Assembly: GCA_016987375.1 (NCBI GenBank)
Contig: PJRA01000220.1
Span: 448 to 64,447 of the forward strand
From: Brachionus koreanus
Lineage: Eukaryota; Rotifera; Eurotatoria; Ploima; Brachionidae
DNA length: 64,000 nt
Direction of reading: 5' to 3'
Shown: positions 57,836 through 64,000 of the stretch, in pieces
How positions within the stretch are numbered: position 1 is the first letter of the stretch
Layout of the letters: every line of letters begins with the position of its first letter
Notes under the pieces: model-generated
The model's input: only the letters and a program-made list of their open reading frames with translations
Told to the model about the DNA's origin: nothing
Databases searched by the model: none
Position numbers and translations under genes: made by a program

Positions 57836-60800
57836 ATGTTAACTCGATTAAATAATTTTCTTAGAATAGTTGAAAATATTATTCAAATTGAAAATAAATT
57901 TTCAAGTTACCAAACTCATGTGTTTTTTACTAAACTAAGTAAAATGTCAGCAAGCAATTCCGATTCACCAAAAACATCCAAGACAAGGCAAGAAATTAAA
58001 GAAGAACGCAAAAAGGCATTGAAACAAAGACGTCAACAAAAAAAAGAACACAAGGAAGTTGGCTTTTCAAATGACATTTTAAAGCAAACTGAATATTATT
58101 TCGAAAATGGACTGAGAAAAGTTTATCCATACTATTTTGGATGGAATACAACAGCCAAAGAAAGATGGTTTGATCGAACTTTATTGGATATTTACAGTTC
58201 CGAATTTTCAAGAGCTACTGTAAATCAATCAGTCGAAAATTTGATCCAAAGTGGAAAAATTCGATGCAATGGACAAGTTAAGTCATTGGACTACAAAGTT
58301 AAAAATGGCGATAGAATATCTCACATTAAGCATCGTCATGAAATTCCTGTTCTAGCAGACAAAATAAAAATAATATACGATGATGACAATTTTCTAGTTG
58401 TAGATAAACCATGCTCAATACCAATTCATCCATGTGGAAAATACCGATACAATTCACTATCAATTATTTTAATTAAAGAAATGGGATATTCAAATTTAAG
58501 AAGTAAAAATTATAATATTTTTGAATTTTTTTTTTAAATAAATAAATCAAACTAAGCCATGTATAGATTGGATAGATTGACAAGTGGATTGGTCATATTA
58601 GCCAAAAATTTAAAATCAAGCTTATTAGTTGACAAACATATTAAGGATAGAACTGCACAAAAAACTTATTTATGCCGAGTTAGTGGAGAGTTTCCTACGT
58701 AAGTAATAATGATATACTTAGTATTTATGATTAAATATATTTTAGATACATTTTACCTTATTTCTATTTTATTTTTATTCTAAGAAATAAAAGAATATTG
58801 GTCATAGCTTTCATCTTTTATGTAATAATTCTTATTCTATAAAAGCCATTTTGTAATTTTAATTTAATTTAAATTAAATTTAGTTCTTCCAAAAAAAATG
58901 TTTAAAGATTTTGGAATTTTGATTTTATCAGAATTAAAAGAAAAAATTTTGGCTTTACTCTTACTCACATATTTCACGTCTTCACATATTCTCTCTTTCC
59001 ATGTATCTTTAATTCAAAATCAGTCATCTTCTTTCAATTGTTTTCAAGTATTCCTTATGTCCTTCAGACAGTTTTTTCTTCATTAAATAATTTTCTAAAA
59101 TCTAATTTTATATGTTTGCATGTTAGTTGAATTTGTGTTGAATTTATTTTTTAATTTTATGTGAGTTTCCAAAACTTATTTCTGTCTTTGTAATTCAGGA
59201 AAATTAACCACGTTTTTTTCCATCTTTTTTTTTTCAATTCTTTCCCTTTGTTTTTTTTCTGAAATTTTTCTTGAACATCTTATAATCAAGTTTGAGAATT
59301 GGTGTTGAAAATAGTTTGAACAGTTTAAGGTAGTAGCTCATCTTTAAATGAATTTTCTCCAGCTCCTTGTCCCACCAAAATTTACGTTTAGATTTATTAT
59401 TTCGCAGACATGTTTTTAAGTCACAAAAAATAAAGTCAAAGTTATGACTTGATTTAAGGCTTGTGACTTAAAAACATGTCTGTTATTTAATTAGCTTTCA
59501 ATTCATAGTTACATTTCATTTCATTTTAAAAGTGTTGTAAAAATTTAAATAAATTAGAATATATTAAATAATTTACAAAGTTTAAATTCAAATGTTTATG
59601 CACTAAAAAACTTTTAACACAACAAAAGTTTGTTAAATTTATCAACCCCAAACTAAATTGTTAACGACAAATTCAACAAAACGTACCTTAATGTGTAAAT
59701 AATATGAAGCTATAAGACTATTAAAATTAATTAGAAACCTTAGAGATTAAATTTACGTTGAACAAAATAAAATGGCACCGTCAATGGCGGTCATTTGTCT
59801 CCTAAGGCTTTATTTTGGCCGTGAGGGAAAAAGCTTTTTTCTCATAGTATTCTATAAACAATTTTTCTAAATTTAATTCAATTCTTCTATCTTTCAACTT
59901 TTCATGTTTGAAATTTGTTAAAAGCTTGCTTTCGCACCCGTCCATCAAAAAGGCCATTACCACTACCCAAGGTCACTTACGGTGCCCAACACTAGAAAAT
60001 AACATGGCTCAAAAAAACTATAAATAAATTATTTTATATTTCTTATTATAAAATAAAGAAAAAACTTTTTTTAAATATAAAAAGAATATACAGTCAATCC
60101 TCGATATAACGACAAAGTTAGGCGGAAATTTTTATATTCGTTGTATCGAAATTCGTTCTACCGAAAATCCCATACAAAAGCATTGAATAAATTTTAAGAT
60201 TTATTATTTTGAATTTTTAATAAAATAAATGAAAAAGGTGAAAAAATTTATAAAAAAATAAAATGATAAGAAAAATTAATCCTTTTTAACAAACGAAGTA
60301 ACAGTTGATTGTTTATTACAACTTTTTTCAATTACCAAATTTTCAATATTAAACAAAAAGTTAACGATATTTGATGAATCATATTCTTGTTTATTTAAAA
60401 AAAATCTTTTAAATCGTTAATTCGTTCGATTGCTTCTTTTGAACTAATGATTGACTTTTTCGGTTAAGTTAACTCTTCAATTTCACTGTCACTATTGCTG
60501 ATTGTTCTTTTTTTTGTAGCAACTATATTTAAAATTTCCAAATCAGAAAGCGAAATCAGAAAGAAAACATTTTCGTTTCTTTGGGACAGGATTAGATAAA
60601 TTTTCACTCATTTTAATAAAAAGATTAAAATATAGATAAAGTCAAATAAAGAACAATTAAATTTTTGCTTTGTTTCCAATTAGTTAATTAAATGTCAAGA
60701 TTTTTTTTATAATATAAAGGTGCGAATTTTTTTTTGATTTTTCATTGTATGAAGTTTTATTTCTTAAGAAAAAGATTAATTGGTTCGTTAGAAGAACCAT

Positions 60801-61852
60801 TTTCGTTCTATGGGGTTTCGTTGTACGGAGGATTGACTGTAATAAAATGTTATAACATGGTTATGACATGAACATGAACAGTTGGTTGCATAGCAAAGCT
60901 TTGTTATAGGTTTATCTTTTGTTGAAAAATTTCTAACAAATATTAGAAATTTTATGAGGCAAAAAATTTAAAATACAGTTTAACAAGAATAGTTTTTTTT
61001 CTATTATTCCTTAATCACTTTACAATTCATCAGAAATTAATTAATCTAAAATAAATATTGAGAAATTATTTTAATTATTACTTTTAGTGAAAGAATTACT
61101 GTGGATAAGCCTATTGATTCTGCTTCAAAAAAAATAGGAATGTTTTGGGTAGATTGTGATAATGGTAAAGAGGCTTTAACAGAATTCGAACGAATAAGTT
61201 TCAATGGTAAAACCTCATTAGTCAAATGTTTTCCAAAAACTGGAAGAACGCATCAAATTAGAATTCACTTGCAATACTTAGGATATCCGATCGTGAACGA
61301 TCCGTTGTATAATCAACCAACTGTATGGGGTCCTTCAAATGGAAAGAATGGAATTTATGAATTTTCAAAAAAACAAATAGAAGAAAATTTTTTAAAAATT
61401 CACACCTTTGAAGCTTGGATTATTAAACAAGAATCATCAGAAAATGAAATTGATGACAAAGAGACAGTAGCAAAATCTGACTCAAGCGATATCGCAACCA
61501 AAAGGAAAAATTTGCAGGATGAGACAAATGATACTAAAAAACAAAAGATCGAATTTGATTTAGTAAAATCTAGCAATGAAGTCGATGATGAATTTGAAGC
61601 AGATCCGAGCTTGCCAGCTTTTGATGGGACAAAGTTAACAAAAGACGATGAATGCTTTGAATGCAAGCAAATTTATAGGGATCCTGTAAGATCGGAATTG
61701 ACTATGTATCTTCATGCTTTGTCTTATAAAGTAAAAATTTTACTCTATAAATTTAAATTTTTTCATCATCTCATTTTTTTTTCAAAAAGTTTGATGATCT
61801 TGAATTCAAAACTGAATTTCCTTTATGGGCTAAAGAAGACTTTAACGGATAG
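57836..61852 (+). CDS. RPUSD2: RluA-family tRNA pseudouridine synthase (RPUSD2 / Pus8-9 type)
   Basis: Makes pseudouridine in RNA (tRNA position 32 in yeast Pus8/Pus9). Exons: 57836-58502, 58557-58698, 61088-61730 and 61790-61852, for 1,515 nt and 504 residues. An N-terminal hydrophobic/basic stretch could target mitochondria, with an internal Met at residue 37 giving a cytosolic form. Next is an S4-like RNA-binding segment (FSRATVNQSVENLIQSGKIRCNG), then VDKPCSIPIHPCGKYRYNSL and the catalytic motif YRLDRLTSGLVILAK, completed over a splice junction. Later come FPKTGRTHQIRIHLQYLGYPIVNDPLY and the RPUSD2-type end CFECKQIYRDP...MYLHALSYKFDDLEFKTEFPLWA. Intron 2 (58699-61087, about 2.4 kb) is bloated by transposons. 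All phases agree. Confidence 0.93.
59405..59482. repeat. 20-bp perfect inverted repeat with GTCA/TGAC core
   Basis: CAGACATGTTTTTAAGTCAC at 59405-59424 and its exact reverse complement at 59463-59482 enclose a 38-nt loop rich in AAGTCA/TGACTT words. It would fold into a stable hairpin. Vocabulary is shared with the palindrome at 45,998. Confidence 0.8.
59767..59994. mobile_element. hAT-like MITE, copy 2
   Basis: About 228 nt. The right end, read in reverse complement, is TAGTGTTGGGCACCGTAAGTG, and the left end has GGCACCGTCAATGGCGG. The inner GGCC...TTTTTGATGG blocks align with the copy in the BIRC6 intron (30,405-30,647), so these two belong to one family. Non-coding. Neither copy shows a clear target duplication. 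Confidence 0.65.
60091..60839 (-). mobile_element. Tigger/pogo-type DNA transposon remnant
   Basis: Starts CAGTCAATCCTC and ends GGATTGACTG, bounded on each side by TA (60089-60090 and 60840-60841), the target duplication of Tc1/mariner-pogo elements. The inner ends AACGAC and TTGTA...ACGGAGG match the usual imperfect subterminal structure. On the minus strand about 60,500-60,285 encodes the decayed C terminus of a transposase: SDSEIEELT, ISSKEAIERINDLKDF, then after a frameshift NFLFNIENLVIEKS and QSTVTSFVKKD. This resembles the end of Tigger/jerky proteins. No DDE domain is present, so it is an internally deleted, non-autonomous copy. Confidence 0.85.
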
Positions 61853-62108
61853 TTTCTTAAATAAAATTTGAAAAATTTGTAAATTTTTTATAATAAGTAT
61901 GTTACCTTAATGTTTAAGCAAAAAAAAATTAAATTTTTCACTTTTTAATTATGATTTGAAAAAAAAAAGAAGAAATTTAAATTAAATTTATTTTAAATTT
62001 AAAAGATATTTAAATTAAATAAATGAATAAGGCTAAAATAAAATTAAAGGATTAAAAACTTGGGCAGCTTATATGCAATTATATTAAAAAAATAAATTTA
62101 TGTCTTTT

Positions 62109-64000
62109 TTAAATTATTGTACACATTTTCGACCGTTTAGTATCATCGTTTTGTTCACGCGGATTTTTTCCTTGAGAAATCATCTTTTTTTCTATCTCAA
62201 TTTGTTTGTTGGCGTCCAATATTATAGATTTTATTTGGTCACCTGCAAAGTCTTCAGTGCTTACTCGAGTGGCACCAAAATCCATTTTTATCTTATATAC
62301 ATTTGGTGGTGCTATGACTACCGGATAAAATCCGCCTGGCGGCTGAAAAAGAACTCTCAAATAGACCACTTGTCGATTTATTGTCAAAAAGCAAATCATC
62401 AACTGTTCTTCATCTTTAGGCGCATCTTCATCAGCATAAAAAATTCCCCAACCAAGACGGTCTTTTCTTTTAACAGCTGTCATTGCTAAAAACATAATTT
62501 TTGGCAAAATATTCAAAAATTTCTAGTTAAATCAACCTTCTCCAGTAGGCCAAAATCGAAGGTAATCTTGTTTGAATTGTGAAACAGGAGGCGGATCAAA
62601 TGGACATGCTGTACACAAGGCAATTGCTGGAGGTGGATTATTTTTATCAAAATCCTCTTCCAAGATAATTTCAAAATGGTTGTATTCTATTCAAGTTAAA
62701 TTTAACTTAATAAAAAAAATATTAGTTTGAAAATTACTGTGATGTAAACTATAAGGGGCCTGGAGACATACCGAATGATCATAATGATGTGGCAAAATAA
62801 AAGTCTTATCGTTCGAATCAATTTTGGTTCCCTCAGGATAACACCAATCTTCAGGATTTCTCTTTTTTTTTTTAATAAAATATTATTAATGATAAAAAAT
62901 AAAAATAAGAATTAATAAAAATATTGATTTTAAATACCACATTAAAATGAGGTGGCATTGATACAACTGTGTGCCAATAAACATTCATTTCAAACTCATC
63001 CCCATTATTTTGAACAGCAAAGGTGGGCAAAAATTCATTGAAGTCTTTTAGTGTTAAAAATCTAGTTCCAACTGGTTTGAAATTTTTGCTGAAAATAGCG
63101 ACACTCATATCAGGCTCGAAAACTTCCATTTCCAATGCCATTGAATCGCCCCGACTGCATTTGTGGCCCATCATATTTCCATGATATTTTCCATTGTAGT
63201 ACATGTAACCGGTCTTTGAATGATAGCCGATTGTATCAAACATTTGGCCAGGTAATTTTCCATTGTTTTCATCAAAAAACATTGATGAAGCTATCCCCAG
63301 AACAACATTTGTTCCTGAGCTCATTTTTATTAACTCAATGAAAAAAAATCTACGTTCTGGAGTAATTGGTTTACGAAATTGAATGTAATGTAGTCCAGAT
63401 TTATTTTTTGGAATGCGAATAATTGTTTTTGTTTTGTCAATGATTTTTTCTATATCATGGCTGGAAGTACGAATATCGTTTGGATCAATGGCTGAAAAAT
63501 ATATTTTTTTTCTAAAATATTATTAAATAAAAAAATAATTGAAAAAATATAATACTCGATTCTATAGCATCTCTATTGTAAATTTCGATAGCTGGCGCCA
63601 ATTTAGCGTGGTAAAATTTGGTTAATTTATTTACGTCTTCATTGTTTAGACTAGAGTATATTTCCAGTTTTACTCGCCTCGACCAAGGCTGCATTAAAAC
63701 CAAAGGAAAAAATCCTTATTTAGGAAAACAAAAAAAATCAATATTCTAATTAGTATTTGAATATTAAAAAAGCGTACCTCCTTCAGGCTGAAGAACAAAC
63801 AGAACATCAATTATTGATTCATTAAAAGTGACAAAAACAAGTATCAATTGTTCAGACTTATCACTTGTCTCTTGAGAATCTGGATTGTAGAATACACCCT
63901 TTGAGAAAAAAATTTTTTTTTTAAATTTTATTTTAAAATCAAAATTATTCTCTTACCCATCCGATTGAATTGCCGTTTTTTACTTTAATTATAAAAATAT
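62109..64000 (-). CDS. Tandem SPRY-domain protein with C-terminal CaaX box, 5' partial
   Basis: The gene enters from beyond the window and ends at TAA 62109-62111. Exons read downward from 64,000: a piece with VKNGNSIGW, one with KGVFYNPDSQETSDK...LILVFVTFNESIIDVLFVLQPEGG, FPLVLMQPWSRRVKLEIYS, and a longer exon with a full SPRY-like domain (TIGYHSKTGYMYYNGKYHG, SVAIFSKNFKPVGTRFL). NHFEIILEEDF and YLRFWPTGE follow. The last exon (62485-62109) has TAVKRKDRLGWGIFYADED and VLFQPPGGFYPVVIAPPNVYK. The first and last blocks resemble each other (GW, F-Y, EQL, QP-GGF-P), so at least three SPRY-like repeats are present. The end KRSKMCTII is a basic patch plus CaaX. SPRYD3-like is one possibility; the exact family and role are not settled. 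Confidence 0.7.

Larger units (their letters stand above)
58699..61087 (+). other. Transposon-loaded intron 2 of RPUSD2
   Basis: A 2,389-nt intron, some forty times the local norm, containing in order the 59,405 hairpin, a hAT-like MITE and a Tigger/pogo remnant (separate entries). The rest, including 58,880-59,400, is T-rich and was not recognised. Confidence 0.75.

Noticed and set aside
58898..59086. Open frame in the RPUSD2 intron
   Set aside because: T-rich, no domain, and within a transposon-filled intron; likely chance.

Overview
This is a eukaryotic, almost certainly animal, nuclear DNA window. It is strongly AT-rich, genes are split by very short introns (mostly about 50-60 nt, GT...AG), and it encodes BIRC6, myosin VI, JNK, TONSL and other metazoan proteins. 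The compact introns, base composition and MULE/SWIM-type transposon remnants would fit a monogonont rotifer such as Brachionus. That assignment is inference; the sequence alone does not prove it.

Layout. 0.2-1.7 kb: decayed MULE transposase. 1.7-3.8 kb: gene-free, with short repeats and a large inverted-repeat hairpin. 3.8-8.1 kb (-): complete myosin VI. 10.1-15.8 kb (-): TONSL. 15.9-16.8 kb (+): EXOSC5/RRP46. 17.0-17.8 kb (+): NUDT21. 18.6-33.0 kb (+): BIRC6, about 4,220 residues with an 8-kb exon. 33-35 kb: second MULE (SWIM domain) scrap. 35.1-37.6 kb (-): DDT-WHIM-PHD chromatin protein of the BAZ1/ACF1 type. 38.6-40.0 kb (+): JNK. 40.5-41.3 kb: LINE reverse-transcriptase relic. 43.1-44.2 kb (+): unrecognised coiled-coil protein, possibly tail-anchored. 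44.3-44.5 kb: piggyBac-like MITE. 46.7-50.5 kb (+): RS-domain protein. 51.5-54.0 kb (-): PUS7. 54.3-57.6 kb (+): alanyl-tRNA synthetase. 57.8-61.9 kb (+): RPUSD2-type pseudouridine synthase, whose 2.4-kb intron holds a MITE and a Tigger/pogo remnant. 62.1 kb to the window end (-): multi-SPRY protein, 5' end outside the window.

The genes do not form one pathway. Several concern RNA processing or translation (EXOSC5, NUDT21, RS protein, PUS7, AARS1, RPUSD2), others chromatin and replication repair (TONSL, BAZ-like), and others signalling or transport (JNK, BIRC6, MYO6). Two head-to-head pairs (TONSL/EXOSC5 and PUS7/AARS1) probably share bidirectional promoters. I found no tRNA or rRNA gene, no CRISPR array and no clearly novel biological system. 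The less ordinary observations are the transposon relics, a 22-nt terminal exon in NUDT21, a candidate cassette exon in the RS gene, an alternative transmembrane tail at 44 kb, a CaaX box on the SPRY protein, and AG splice acceptors just 5' of many start codons.
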